A DNA stretch of 64,000 bases from Dysidea avara (GCF_963678975.1 NC_089276.1:2191445-2255444), one strand, 5' to 3'. Shown: positions 23,239-36,191, counted from the first letter of the stretch. The notes: generated by a model from the letters alone, not told the origin. Numbers and translations are program-made.

Positions 23239-26200
23239 ATGGATTCGCCTGCAGCGGCATCTACTGAGTTTTCTAATCTCGTTATTCCTAGATCACAACT
23301 GAAGTTTACAAGAGTCGAATTGGGAAATGGGGCATATGGGAAAGTTTCAGAAGTGGAGTACAACGGAAAACGTTGTGCTTGTAAGGAGCTTCATGCCTTG
23401 CTTCTCCAGCTGGCTAGTGAAAGGGACTTGGCTAAGTTAAAAAGAGACTTTTTATGTGAATGTCGCCTCTGGAGTACTCTACGTCATCCTAACGTTGTAC
23501 AATTCTTAGGAATTTTCTATCCTTCGAGTGACGAGTCCGGACTGCCTATTATGGTGATGGAGAAAATGCAGGACAGTGTAACATCGCTGGTAAATAAATA
23601 TGGTGGTGATATTAATTTAATGGTGATGCTGTCAATACTACTTGATGTCTCTCTAGGACTGAGGTACCTTCATGGTCAGAATCCTCCAATTGTCCACCGA
23701 GACTTGTCTCCTAATAACATTCTGGTGTCTCGTTTTCTTGAGGCAAAGATCACAGATCTGGGAGTGGCCAAGGTAATGATGGCAGAAAGTAGCAAGAGTA
23801 TGTCCCAAATTCCAGGTACTGCTGCGTTTATGCCCCCAGAGGCATTAGACGATAAGCCAGTATATGGACCATCATTAGATGTGTTCTCTTTTGGAGGTGT
23901 GATCCTCTACATCGCTAGCCAACAGTGGCCTACTCCAAAAGCCATGAAGCAGATTGATCTAAAGACAAGAAAACTAGTAGCTCTTTCTGAAATAGAGAGA
24001 CGTCAAGACTTCATAAACATGATGAATACTGACGATCGAATTCTAATGAAGCCATTACTTTTGTCTTGTTTAGCAGATGATCCAGAATTTCGACCTTCAG
24101 CGACAGACATATTTGAGGAAGTCAATAAATTGATAAAGAAGGTAGAAGAAATATATCCTGGTATTAGCCTAAAAGATGCGTTCTTGTATTTTGAGACATC
24201 TAAAAGCACAGAGTCAAAGGTACATTTATTAATAATTAACATGTAGTAGAATCTAACGCAGAGTGTATGTATCGGGTTTGGTTTACAAGTCACTTCTAAA
24301 TTTAAGTATAAGTGAAGCCTAGATTTATAATCTCGGTTGAGATAGTGACTCCTAGAGGTATACCAATAGAACCAATCTGATATATTCCAATGCACAGGCC
24401 AATCCAATGTACCAATATAATTAGGTATAGTCATTTATAATTAACTTGGAGGAAACTAAATAGGAAGTTTAATTATTGTACTGTATAGTAGGGACCACAA
24501 AGGAGTAGGCATGGCCCATGAAAAAACCACCCAAAACCAGCCTCACTTTTCCCAGATGACAGTACTGGTTAGGCGAAATTATGCTCAGACAAGCCTTGAG
24601 ATCAACCCAAAATGCTTTCAACAAATTACTATGATATTTTAAAAAAATTATTTAATGGAATTTTCGTGACTGACTGACTGACTGATGCAGTACAATAGTA
24701 CTGTGTAGTAGGACCACAAAGGGGTAGGCATGGCCCATGAAAAAAAAACATCACCCAAAAACCAGCCTCACTTTTTCCAGATGATGATGAGACAGTATTG
24801 GTTAGGCAAAACTATTCCCAGACAAGCCTTTAGATCGACCCGAAATGCTTTCAACAAGTTGCTATGACTTTAAAAAAAAAATTATTTAACAGAATTTTCT
24901 AGTGACTAACCGAGTAAATGACTAACTGACTGATGCCTTCAGACAAGCGTAACTCGATAACGGCGAAGGATACGGGCTTGATTTTTTACTGTTCGACGTT
25001 GCTTCAGCCCGAGAGGTGCCTTTTGGCATACCACAGTACGTACAATGCATTCTTCATGGACTTACCAGTGTCCTCCTTTGTGTCCCATTCATCTTTGCTG
25101 ACAGCAAAAAGTATCAATTTGGCAGTAGCACGTGATGGCTTCCCTTTGTAATGGAAATCGTTTGTACTATTCATAGTGGCTACTTCAATTGCAGAGGTGC
25201 TTTTCGAACAGTTCTTAATTCGTAATCCTGTATAACGGGTTGAACATAGTTGACAACAAAGCGTAATGGATACTTCACTTTTCAGATGATAATTGATATA
25301 GCTGGGGCGTGTGCAGATGCAGTATGTGTGGGTTCACCAGTCATAATAATTATTTACAAAAGAAGTTAACAAACAAGTACACAAAAAATGGAATTTTCAA
25401 CTAGAGTAGGGACCATAGCACATCGATAAAAAGTACTGAAACAAGCTGGAGCAGTGCACGATATTAAATCACAGTAAAACAATAAGAAGTGTTAGGCCAC
25501 TCCAATTGGTAGTCTGGTTTCTGGTCCACTGCCTGCATCCAATTTACACAATTGCCAGGTTTCTCCATTATTAGTGGTGCGCATGCGTAATGACATCATA
25601 TAATAGATTAGGTAAGGTTTCACATGTGTAAACAAGTGAGAGACGTTTGGTGGAGGTAAGTTTCACTTTTAAAACATTACTAGAGCGCTTGCTGCTGGGT
25701 ATTTTATAGCCTTCAAAGGTATCTGGCTAGTTTGATTTTCGAACTGGCATTGTTTAATTAGAATATGGTTTACTTTTGCAGGTTTTACCATGGCTGTGGT
25801 GAATTGTAGTGTTTACAATCACAGCACTAATCAAATGGTTGGAGTATTTATTCTCTGGCTATGCCTGGTTTATCTGTTTCATTAATAATAATGACATAAT
25901 GGCCAAATCCGCCCGCCCGCATGCTTATTTGAATCTGACTAGGACCAGAAACCAGACAACAACTTGGGTTGGCCTTATAATCCTACTGTGCATTTTCGTT
26001 ATGGTATTTTGGAACACAGTAGGGATATAGCACTTCTTATTGTTTTACTGTGATGTAATATCATGCACTGCTCCAGCTTGTTTCATGCATTTTTTTCGAT
26101 GTGCTATGGTCCCTACTCTAGTTGAAAATTCCAATTTTTTGTGTAATTGTTATTAACCCACCAATAGTTTTTGCCATACATTTTTTGGCTTCATGATAAT

Positions 26201-29200
26201 GTTTATTTTTTAGATGAATAGGAACAGCTTTAATAATAACATACATTTTTATTGTATCTAAGCAAACTTTAGAAATAAAAATTTCCTTATAAGGATCTAG
26301 TACAAAAAGGTATTGTTATATATTCCCGCATCTACGTCACGACAGTATTTTCATTGTAAAACCATCATGGAATAATCTTTTGCGCTGAATTGTTTTCTGC
26401 TTGTGCCTAAATGGTGTAGCTACCCAGCAAACTTGTAAAAGTTGTAAATAAACAGAGTGAATCTATTGTAATAAATTCTTATACATTTATTTCCCTTTTT
26501 TTACAATTTTAATTACATCATACTTCTAATTAGATTATTCAATCACCATCCCATTTACACCACTAGTGCATAATTATGTAGAGAAGTGCTACTAAAAATT
26601 AGGTGATGATACCTGCAACTATACAAGAGTTATAAGGTTATAAAGCAAGGAGTGTAATTGTTAAAGGAATTTGGGAAACGAAGGGTTAATGACTGTTGTA
26701 TTAGGGTGACTGCTCTATTAGGGTATCTCAAGCTTGCATATTTTTAATAAGAATGCACACCACCTAGGAAATTTTATAACATTTTGTTAGAGTAGCTATA
26801 TAGCTAAATATTTGCCTCTGCTGTATTAGGGTGACTGTTCTATTGGAATATCTTGATCTTGATGTAAAAGTTACATGTACTCTATATATGTGCATTATGA
26901 GATATATTACAAGTAATAGTTTGCTGCACCTGGAAATATACTCATTACTTTTTGAGCTCGCTGGCTAATTGGCAGCCGTGATGTGTATTATATTGATTTC
27001 TACTTCCTTTTAAAATTTAATTATTTTTATAGCTAGTGTTATTACAAATAAGTAAACAAACAAAATTAAAAATTTACATTTGAGTAGCGATTAGAATTAA
27101 AAAGCAATGAAACAAGTAGTGTTGCGAACTGGTATGGAAAAACTGGTTATTTACTGGTATTGTCTAGGTAAGCGAATTATTGGCTAAGAAGCCTTTAAGG
27201 TTACAGTCAAGTCGAAGCCCTTCAATCTAGGGAAGCCAAAGTGTGTACCGCAAAAAATTTCATTAAGTGTACCACATTGCATAATATGCCATAAAATTTA
27301 AATGGTGATTGCACCAAGGCTAGATTTTTGTGTTTGGTTTTTAGTGCTATTTACCACTAGGATAGCATAAATGTTGCATAAATGAGTTGATAAAAGCTTG
27401 TTAATATATTTGGTAATGGTTTAATTGTAGTATGGCGTGATGACTTCTTCATGTCTACAAGGTACATCAAGGTTAGTACCATAATTAGTTCTGTAAGGCT
27501 TGTAGCAAACATCAGCTTTGCGAAACAAAGCTTGTTGGGTGCTTATATCTGTGATACACTGTCAGTTCTGTTAGTGCGTGGCGCTTGAATGATGTCACTA
27601 ATTATTTGTGGTTCCTTTGGCATTTCACTAAAGTATACTATTACTTCACGTCAGTTTTCTACAGTATACTACTAGATAGGCTAGTATACTACTAGATAGG
27701 CTAGTTGTTGTGGCTTAGAACAGGTCAGTAGTAGTAGGCGCAGAGATAGATATCAAAAACGTGCTTTTGATTGCATTTTCTTAGCGATACCGGTCAATAT
27801 CCAATTATTCACCTTCCAATAACCTGTTTTAGTAAACTCTGCAGGTTCACAGCACTAGAAGCAAGGAATACACTTGCAACGACATTTAATCCCTATATGG
27901 CTATCAAAACAGTATGATAGCTCTATTTAGTAGTGTTTCCCCTAAAATAAACTTGCATCTTGCTGTAAAAACCATCATATAAGTAGCACACATGGGCGCA
28001 CATACAATGAAAAGTACCTTTATGGAATAGTGCATCTGTCATCATATCCAGCATTAATAACTTACAGAAACTATTTAAAAAGAATCACCAAAACCTGATT
28101 ATTAGTTTGCTTGCCTGACCACAGTCGGAAAACTAGAGGCCAAACGAAACAGTGCTTCATGTCATAGTCATATACTCACTCGTGGCATGTTATTTTCTGG
28201 TTCTGACAAGTGTTTGCCTTCTGCACTTCGCCTTTCCTGTTATCTTCAATTACATGGTTGTATTCTTCTGCAAGGCAACCATACCAAAGCATAAATTTTT
28301 GCACAGAAACTTTGTGCATGTTTAGATGCTACAAAACTAGTTGATGCGCTTACTCTATACTGTACAAGGGAGTGGATACTTGTAGTCTGTGTTTAAACTA
28401 TCAAAACATGCTGACATGCTCTTAAATGATCGCAGCATGGTGACCATGCAGCATAATAATGTAGCTGCAAGTAGTTTTGCTGTAGAAAACATTACATGAA
28501 AACCATGTCCTTCAACCTATTGCATAGCTAAGCAGTGAGATAGAGATACTCTAATATAGGGCTCAAACGAATATCCTATAATATCCGACTATTTGTAACC
28601 GAATTGAGTACTTGAAGCTATGATAATGTCTTTGAGTAATCGAAAGTACCTGGGATCCAAATTCTGTAATTAATAAGTTATCATGTGTTAAGTCAATTGT
28701 TTCCTTTGTGCTACACTGCGTGACTACATGTGGCAATGGAACTAGAAGATAGTTCTAGTGACGACTTAGGTGAAGAAAGAATAGATGACAATGATGAAGA
28801 AGAAGAGACTCGTGAGACTGGCACCGTTGCCAGTAATTATTCTTGCGGTAATTCGTCAAGACAATGCTGACCTTGTTCAGTGGTGCGGAAGTTTTTCAGT
28901 GCCTTGCAGGGCAGAAAATCAGTTCAATGTCAGTTATGTCCAGTTGGAGATAATGATGGTTTACTTGCATATCACAGAGAGACATCATCATCGATGCGTG
29001 AACATTTAAAGAGATGCCACTATACTGCATTTTATGAAGCGACTATGAATGATTTGAGTGATACTCCATCTACAAGTAAGCAAACCAGACTGGATAGTTT
29101 TACTTGTGGTATTGTGTGTTCTCGGACCCGTTCAAAGGTTATTGCATACCGTATAGCTGGTGTTATCATCAAAGATTTAAGGGCAATAATTTCGTAGATG

Positions 29201-32127
29201 GGGAAGGTTTTCAGAACCTCACGAGCTTTGTTGAACCAGGCTATCATTTACTGTCTGCAACTTGCTTTACGGAACTGATTGAGCTCAAATATGAAGAAGC
29301 TGTAGCCAATGTTCAACAAACTCTTCAAGCAGCTAATTACATATCAATCACTTCTGACATGTGGACCAGCCTTGCCAATGATGCTTACATTAGCCTAACT
29401 ACCCACTTTATTTCTGGTGAGTGGAATATGGAATTAGTTTGTTTGGGCACCATGCCAGTATCTGAACGGCACACAGGTGATAATATTTCATTGTGGATTG
29501 AGGAGATACTGGGAAATTTTGGCATCAGTACACAAAAGGTTGTTAGCTTTGTTCATGACAATGGGTGAAATTTTGTTCATGCTGGAAAAATGTTATCAGA
29601 GAAGTTTGGGTGGTCAAGTGAAAGTTGTGCTGGTAATGATTTGCAATTATGTATTAAGGCTGGCCTGGAAGTAAATGAAATTCAGCAAGTGGTTAGTGCG
29701 GCTCGAAGATTAGTTGAGCATTTCAAGAAGAGTGAACTTGCTAATACTGCTTTGCAGAAGTGTCAGCAACAAATGTCACCAGATCAAGATGCACTACAGA
29801 TAGTTCAAGATGTAAAGACAAGATGGAATAGTGTCTATTACATGATTGATCGTTTGTTGAAGTTATGATTGCCAATTAGTGCATTTCTAGCTGATAGCAC
29901 TGTAACCAGACGAGATCACCGTCACCTTGATTTACAAGTATCATCGTGGGATCTTCTAGAACAGCTAAGAGATGTATTGTATCCATTTCAAGTAGCCATG
30001 ACCTACTTAAGCAGTGAATACAATGTTTCAGTTTCAACTATGTTACCAGTTATACACGGGTTTATCAAAAATGTGCAGCCTGAAAGTGGTCACTCAGCAC
30101 CAAGTAGAAATTGTAAGAATATTGTTATAAGAGAACTTACCCAACGATGGAACGTGAATGAAATTGATCCAGTGTTCCATTACTAGCTACCTACGGTTTA
30201 AAGATACCAAGTTGCTTAACCCCTCACAGAAATCTTTGCTTGAAACATCAGTAATTTACCTTATCAACAGCTTTGAGTATGACAGTGATACTACAGCTAC
30301 TGCAAGTGGCCAAACTAGTTCTCAAACATGTGCTTCAGAACCACATCACTTGTCTGCCCTATATATTTTACTTGGGGAAGATGATTCTGCTGAAAATAGT
30401 CGAAGTGGTGAACATGTCTCTGAAATAGTTAGGGCTTGTTTATCAGCTAACGTTCCTTCCCGTGAATCTTCTCCTCTACAATGGTGGAAAGTTAGTACTT
30501 CACATTACAATTTACTCATACCTTTAATTCAAAAGTATTTCTGTGTTCCAGCTACTTCAACTCCATCGGAGCGCACCTTTTCCTGTGTGGTATGCATAAA
30601 AATAGAGTGTTCGAATATTTGGTAGTTTTAATTACAGGATATTTGAATAGTAAAAATCACTATTCGTTTGAGCCCTCAATTAACAATTCATTAATTTTAA
30701 AATAAAGTAGAGTTGCAGTAGTAAAACAAGAGATATCATGGTTTTTTTTGTTTTTTTTTCCATTTGTAGTTGCACCTTGTTTAAAAAGCTTGTTGACTAC
30801 TGCATTTATTAGAATAGCTAACTGGTCTATTAGAGTATATCAAACTTATTTTAGTGGAAAGTGTTTTGCCATCCTTGACAGATTGAGTAAGTAATTGGGC
30901 ACTCTTATAGCTAGTCGGTTGGTAAATGTCCAATGGTCACACTAATATATTCTGCTCCGGTTAGGGTAATTGAAAATTAAATTTTTCTTGGTTCCCGTAC
31001 ACACTCATCTCTTGCGCTCCCCTACACTGGCTTTCTTTGGCTGAATGACATGCACACTATCATGTATCTTGAATATTAGCATGTTTTTGTACAGAAGCAA
31101 TTTTTTTTACCTAGTCATGAGTTTAGTCAAGTATATGTATTAAACATTGTATTTTGTCAATTTTCAGGATGAAGTTAGAGAGAAAACTACTTCCAGCGGA
31201 CCATCTATTCCTAACTTACACAATGGACGGAGAATTGAGTGGGTGACAGGAGCTTCTGCACCAGTCGCTGCAGATTACCACAAAGCAGTGATGTTTGATA
31301 ATGCAATTTATGTTGGAGGTGGACAAAGTGATACCATTTCTCTCTACAGAGTTGATGTATACCATCCTGATGCTGACAAGTGGGATGATCCCATTGATAC
31401 ACCGCAGTCATTATTTTCTCTCGCCGTTTTTATGAATAATTTGATACTTGTTGGTGGAAAGACCAAAAATGGCAGGGCAACTAATAGGTTACTTTCTTTG
31501 GAGAATAAACATTGGAAAGATTATACTGAGATGCCAACTGCAAGGTGGACACCAACTGCTGCAAGTCACAATTCGATGATGATAGTGATGGGTGGCTGGG
31601 ATGCAAACAAAGGGAATACAAAGATAACAGTGAACGGTATCTTCAGTACTACTGAAGCATATGATAGCAATTCTAGCCAGTGGTTCAAATGTGATGATCT
31701 CCCTCAACCACTCTGTGTTTTACATTCGGCCATAGTAGGTAACAAGCTGTTTGTGCTTGGTGGAGTGACTCCAGATATGAAACCTTCTTCAGCAGTATAT
31801 GTAGCTTTACTGGAAACTCTGTCAGATCATCAACTAAAGTGGGGGCGTGTTGAAGATACCCCTTGGAGTAGCCCAGCTGCTGCCAGCCTTGGTGATAAAT
31901 ATCTAATAGCAGTGGGAGGATATTCAGAGTATTTTACAGCATGTGTTTTAAATACTAGTTATTCTTGGGAGTCAATTGATAGTCTGCCAACAATGCTCTG
32001 CTCTTCAGCTGCAGTGTGTTCTAGTCATCAAATTTATGTGATAGGAGGATTTGACAAAAACAGGAAGTCTTTGAATAATGTATACATTGGGACATTTCGT
32101 GGCACCCCCGCCTGTGTATTGCTATAG
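23239..32127 (+). CDS. Protein kinase-kelch repeat fusion protein
   Basis: Exons 23239-24219 (kinase, 327 codons) and 31168-32127 (kelch, 319 codons plus TAG). Donor AAAG/GTACAT and acceptor TTTTCAG/GAT are both phase 0. Kinase landmarks: glycine loop GNGAYGKV (29-36), lysine in CACKE (49), alpha-C Glu in CECRLW (about 74), catalytic loop HRDLSPNN (153-160), metal motif DLG instead of DFG (173-175), MPPEAL (198-203). The core is complete and fits the tyrosine-kinase-like group. The kelch part has about six blades marked by VGGG, VGGK, MGGW, LGGV, VGGY and IGGF. No signal peptide or membrane span, so cytosolic signalling is likely. The kelch propeller probably binds a partner or substrate. The alternative is two separate genes, but the kelch exon has no good start codon of its own and the splice joins cleanly. 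The 7-kb intron is filled with transposons. Confidence 0.82.
24485..25300 (-). mobile_element. Copy 1 of the GACT-tailed element (decayed ORF)
   Basis: The minus strand matches the element at 39505-40085: GTGCTACTGCCAAATTGATA, AGCAAAGATGAATGGGACA and the GACT tract. The frame is broken. The block GTAGTAGGACCACAAAGG-like / CATGGCCCATGAAAAAA is present twice (24488-24560 and 24705-24760), so its outer part is duplicated. It lies in the kinase-kelch intron. Confidence 0.7.
25387..26138. mobile_element. Foldback MITE (outer), interrupted by another element
   Basis: The left arm 25387-25492 (AATTTTCAACTAGAGTAGGG ... GTACTGAAACAAGCTGGAG) is the reverse complement of the right arm 26020-26138. The same element without the insertion is seen at 39335-39500, which shows the continuous sequence AAGAAGTGTTATATCCCTAC. 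It lies in the kinase-kelch intron. Confidence 0.88.
25496..25974. mobile_element. PIF/Harbinger-like MITE nested in the foldback
   Basis: TIRs GGCCACTCCAA ... TTGGGTTGGCC with TTTCTGGTCC/GGACCAGAAA just inside. It is flanked by TTA on both sides; the uninterrupted outer element at 39335-39500 serves as an empty site. A 3-bp TWA target is the hallmark of PIF/Harbinger elements. No transposase inside. Confidence 0.7.
26139..28009. other. Kinase-kelch intron, repeats only
   Basis: No coding sequence recognised. It holds two clear copies of the TATTAGGGTGACTG motif (26691-26733 and 26820-26860), a foldback-type end (GAGTAGCGATTAG ... AAGCAATGAAACAAGTAG) at 27080-27120, and a two-copy direct repeat AGTATACTACTAGATAGGCT at 27661-27705. 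Confidence 0.5.
28010..28400. repeat. Dispersed repeat, copy 2 (ACAAGTGTTTG family)
   Basis: It matches 14040-14440 in block order, including GACAAGTGTTTGCC and TTATCTTCAATTAC. A shorter copy is at 33640-33780. Confidence 0.55.
28558..30676 (+). mobile_element. hAT transposon, near full length but inactivated
   Basis: 16-bp perfect terminal inverted repeats AGGGCTCAAACGAATA (28558-28573) and its complement (30661-30676) enclose 2119 bp with hAT transposase remains. No clean 8-bp target duplication could be recognised. It lies in the kinase-kelch intron, in the same orientation as the gene. Confidence 0.85.
28736..30625 (+). pseudogene. hAT-family transposase with BED zinc finger, frameshifted
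   Basis: It starts with an acidic N-terminus (MELEDSSSDDLGEE), then a BED finger (CQLCP ... SMREHLKRCH, about 28933-29020). Next comes the RNase-H-like core (ITSDMWTSLANDAYISLTTH, about 29345-29405) and RWNSVYYMIDRLL (29823-29862). The C-terminal dimerisation motif is PATSTPSERTFS (30550-30585). At least four frameshifts or stops (near 28865, 29140-29200, 29567 and 29866) break it. The domain order fits animal hATs of the zf-BED type. Confidence 0.88.
30677..31146. other. Rest of the kinase-kelch intron
   Basis: AT-rich. It contains one TCTATTAGAGTATATC motif near 30830 and no recognisable gene. Confidence 0.5.
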
Positions 32128-32160
32128 TTAGTTGACACCATGCATACACACTTTACAATC

Positions 32161-32166
32161 AATAAA
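32161..32166 (+). terminator. Poly(A) signal of the kinase-kelch gene
   Basis: AATAAA, 33 nt after the stop codon of the kelch exon, followed by T-rich sequence. Confidence 0.7.
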
Positions 32167-34340
32167 ACAAGTTATATTTGAAAGGAAATGTGTGGTTCTT
32201 ACAGTACCATAATTTTGTCTCACAAAAATTGCTGATTTTGTTTCAAATATTTGTCATGATCACAAAGTTATAACTGCTATAATTTTTGTCTTGCTATATA
32301 CCTTAGAGGTTGCTCTTGCATGATTCACATGTGCTAAATCCTTACAGTTAAACTGAACTAACTGCAGCTGGTCCATTTCTAGGTGATGGAATTTGTCCTA
32401 TGTTTTTCCTGCTGTGTTGACCTTGTGTGCACACCTCCTGGCTTTTGCCCTTACTGTTAGTAAATATCAATTTTGTATGTTGACATGGAGCTAAACAGAG
32501 CCACAAAGTATCCTGGTGGGAACTCTATTTTAACTGGTCGTCAGACAAAGTGTCTGGTACGGAATAAACTTGAGAAATCAGTTTTGTTAATTTTATTAAT
32601 TCCTCCTACAAGGTAAACTATATTGTTAATTATCACAGATAGCAGTCTTCAGTTAATTAATTGTAAAGCTATATTAATTACCAATACATACAGTAATACT
32701 AAATTTAATAATAATGCATGGGACAGAAGCTTTTCAGATGTTTGTACTTTGACACTTGCTTTTGCTCTGCGTGTGCGGTTGCTCCGTGGTTTCTCATGCA
32801 AAGTGGCGATCTCTTGGTGTAGAGGATGGTGCAGCCTTATAGTGTGTTTATGTATATTTTTGTATATGGTTGTGTGTGGTGTTTTTGTACACATGTGTAT
32901 GTTTCCTCTGTTTTGTTCTGCATGTCTTTATGTGCTAGTGTGTACAGTGTAAATTGTAGTAGTGATTTTCATCGTGTTAATTCAAGCTAGGTTTGTAGAC
33001 CAGGTTCTCATTATAGAGCATCTTAGCATAGAGTTTAGTGTGAAGAAGGGTTATTATAATGATAACAATAATCTTGGTATCTGGGGTGTTTGGTCTCCCC
33101 AGTCTGTGGTGTTATTTGATATTCAAGTTTGTGACACTGACGCCTAGTCTTAGTTCTTAAGTTACTTGAATTATACACCCCTGCGTTGATCTTGTTGAAA
33201 CCAAAGAAGTCTGAATGTTCTCTGGTACTACCACTGCTCCTTTAGTTTCTCTGTTGACAGTCTGAGGGGTTCTGGAGTTTCTCGTTTTCTGGAAAGACTT
33301 GCATCGTCTAGCATTTTGATGGGATAAGCACTATTCAGAAGTCGTCTATTCAACCCTGGAATTTGCTGTTGTGAGAGCTACATACTGGCTTGTGTATCAG
33401 GAGAACTAGAACAAGATAGCATTTGATTATTAACTTTTAAGGAAGGTGCAATTATTGTCTCTAACTTATTTTTGTATACTGTGTGTTTTTTTGGGGCTTT
33501 TGAGCACAAGTGTTGAAGCCCACAGCCTTGTTAAAGACGCTATATTAAATGTGTTTGAAAAAGTGCACGCATTTCAACAAAGTAATGACAACAGTACCTT
33601 TAGTGATTCTGATGAGTATCTTCATTTGGCGCTTTGCCTATAGTTCCCTTTTTATCTTCAGTTACATGGTTGTCTTAATCTTGATGCGAGGAAACTTACT
33701 GAGGTGTTAAATTTCTGTACTGATACTTTGTGTATTTAGATGCCACGAAACTATTTGAAGTACTTAAGTTACTGTAAGGGCAACTAGATACATGTAGCTG
33801 CACATACAAAATAATTGCATGGTACAATGTGTTTAAATGGGTGACATGCCCCTTTATGATCTAGCTGCAATCAGCTGCTGATTTGCTGTAGAAACAACAC
33901 TGTGAAAAATGAGGGACATAAGATGGTATTTCCAGTGGCTTATTGAATACGAAAAAGCTTGATATAACCTGTAGTATACTAACAATCACATGTAAGACTT
34001 TAGTTAATGTGTTAAACATACTGAAACCACATATGTGATGGTATAGTGTAGACATTATATTAGATATAAGCTATTTCAGGTAATGTGGTAAATAAACTGA
34101 AACCATACATGCAATAGTATAGTATGGATTATGTTAAAGCATAAGATGAGTATAATACAGGATTTATATTAAGGCTTATTTGTTTTCAATTAGCCACCGG
34201 AAATACCATATTATATCCCACCTTTTCACAGTGCAAGATAGGCATACCTTTTAATCTATGATTATGTGGCTCAGCAACAAAATTGAGATACTCTAATAAA
34301 GCATCATATCTATACTATACCAAAGAATGTTAATTGCCCA
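32167..34340. other. Intergenic, no gene seen
   Basis: Contains the partial dispersed repeat near 33640-33780 and one ATACTCTAATAAAGCA motif at 34290. A 65-codon frame at 33446-33643 starts with a hydrophobic stretch like a signal peptide but shows no family similarity and no conserved context, so it is not called as a gene. Confidence 0.45.
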
Positions 34341-34344
34341 ATGC

Positions 34345-34480
34345 AATTAATAATAAGTAGGGTTCAACAATAAAAAGTAGTGAAACAAGATAAATAATGG
34401 TAGTAATACCAGTGGGAAATTTCCACTTTGGTATTGAACAGATGGTGGTAACATACTAATATAAGGATTTTCCCACATAC
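34345..34480. mobile_element. Degenerate foldback-type element
   Basis: AAGTAGGGTTCAAC ... AAAAAGTAGTGAAACAAGAT on the left, then GTGGGAAATTTCCAC as a central palindrome and mirrored remnants (GGTATTGAACAGATGGTGG). It carries the shared foldback motif. Confidence 0.5.
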
Positions 34481-35380
34481 AGGGCTTCATTTAGGGGGCT
34501 GGGGGAGGGGCACTCACAACAAAACTCTCATCCCCCCTTTAATTATAATAAAAGCTTTACATGAAAGTCTGAGCAGGTGCAGGTTCCTGGGGTTTCCAGA
34601 AACTCCTTTGGGGCTGAATTTACTTCAGAACAACTGTCCAGCCCTTAGGCAACTAGTACTATACCTCATGCCTCAGGCAATTAGTACTATACCTCATACC
34701 TCATTCTAGTTCCGCTTTTTAGGATGCAATTTATCCAAACCTATCTGCTATTAGAGATGTATCCTTACAAATTTATGTGTGTATTTCAAGGGCCTTTCAT
34801 TTATTGATATCTACTTCTACAGTACTTAATGATAGTCATTGAGGAATACTGTATTCATTTACTCATGCACCATTGAAATTGTTCTCAAAACCTCAACCTT
34901 CAAATGTTTCCTGTGAGGCATATTTATTTATTTATTTATTAACAATCACCCGACAGGGTTTTAATGCTAATGTACACGGTATAATTATATGCCCTAATAT
35001 TGTGCTAAATGATTCTTAGATTCTTCCTGAATGTTAACCACCTCATGTGATTTTGCCTTCCCTCCCCCAACTTAGCTAGAGTACTGTTTAGTACTGTTCT
35101 CCACCCCTGCTATTGACATAGCAGTAAACCTTCCGGACTACAGAGCAAGATATAGAAGGTGATGGTAATACTGATAACGAAGCAGAAATGCCTAGTAGCT
35201 ATGAAGAAGTAAAGAGTTGATCATGACTAGCTATAAAGCTAGCTAAATATACTTGAAGCTAATCATAAAGATTCGGTAGACCAATCTATCATAGCTAACT
35301 ACACAACTATTGGTGAAACGTGACATATCAAACGCTTGTGAACATCTGTAGATCAGAAACTCTCTAAAATATTAGGTTTT

Positions 35381-35515
35381 AAACAGTAAGTTTCATTAAA
35401 TTTCAAGCATTGTAAAATTAAAACCTTGTTAGCATCTGGGGGCTGCACTCCCAGACCCCCACATCTGAGTCCTCATTCCACTGGAAACCCCCTTCTAAAA
35501 ATCCTAGATCCGTCC
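35381..35515. repeat. Dispersed repeat (GTTTTAAACA / CATCTGAGTC)
   Basis: Matches 40470-40610 over about 130 bp, including TTTCAAGCATTGTAAAATTA, CATCTGGGGGCTG and CTGGAAACCCCCTT. It ends in a TAGATCCGTCC-like segment resembling the CAGGGGCGGATC transposon terminus. Confidence 0.6.
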
Positions 35516-35836
35516 TTGCTGAGATACACCCAAGGGCATAGCCAGCCAATTTCTGATGATTTTGCAAAGCTAGCATCAACTCTATCATGAACCACGATAG
35601 TGGGTTCATAATAGGGATCACCCATGTTTTTTGCAAAAATTCTAATAGAACACACACTTAAAAACCACCTTGAAAAGCATCCTTCAACCCAGAACAACCT
35701 TCTGGTGGTTCTTTGCAATGAGTATAGGTCCACTAGTAAGTATTAAGTGAAAAGGAAACAGTACATGTATTTCAGACAAAACTGAAATTTGCCATTTTGT
35801 TCATATTATTATTGTTCTTATTATTCATAATATTAT

Positions 35837-36168
35837 CTAATCAAAAACAGCCAAGCTGTAAAATAAGGAGTGTGGCCCTTGAAAAGGCTATGGTGAAAAA
35901 AGATGTGAAATCCAAGGTGGTGGCCAAGAAATGGCTGTGATGGTAGGTTAATGCTAAAAATTTTAATAACGACAATTCAGGTGAATTTTGTGCCAAGATC
36001 AAGCGGCACCAAATTCACCTGAATTGTCATTATTAAAATTTTTACCATTAACCTACCATCACAGCCATTTCTTGGCCACCACCTTGGATTTCACATCTTT
36101 TTGCATCATAGCCTTTTCAAGGGCCACACTCCTTATTTTATAGCTTGGCTGTTTTTTTTTTTATTAGA
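35837..36168. mobile_element. Foldback MITE, arms about 150 bp
   Basis: CTAATCAAAAACAGCCAAGC on the left and its complement on the right. The arms run through GGTGGTGGCCAAGAAATGGC to a centre near 36000. Near-perfect match, no ORF. Confidence 0.9.
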
Positions 36169-36191
36169 TTTCACTTCTTTTAGTATTTGTA

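Noticed and set aside
22985..23260. Minus-strand frame across the palindrome
   Set aside because: Created by the inverted repeat; no similarity and overlaps the kinase start.
33446..33643. Small secreted protein gene
   Set aside because: Hydrophobic start but no family signature, no splice context and surrounding sequence is repeat-derived.
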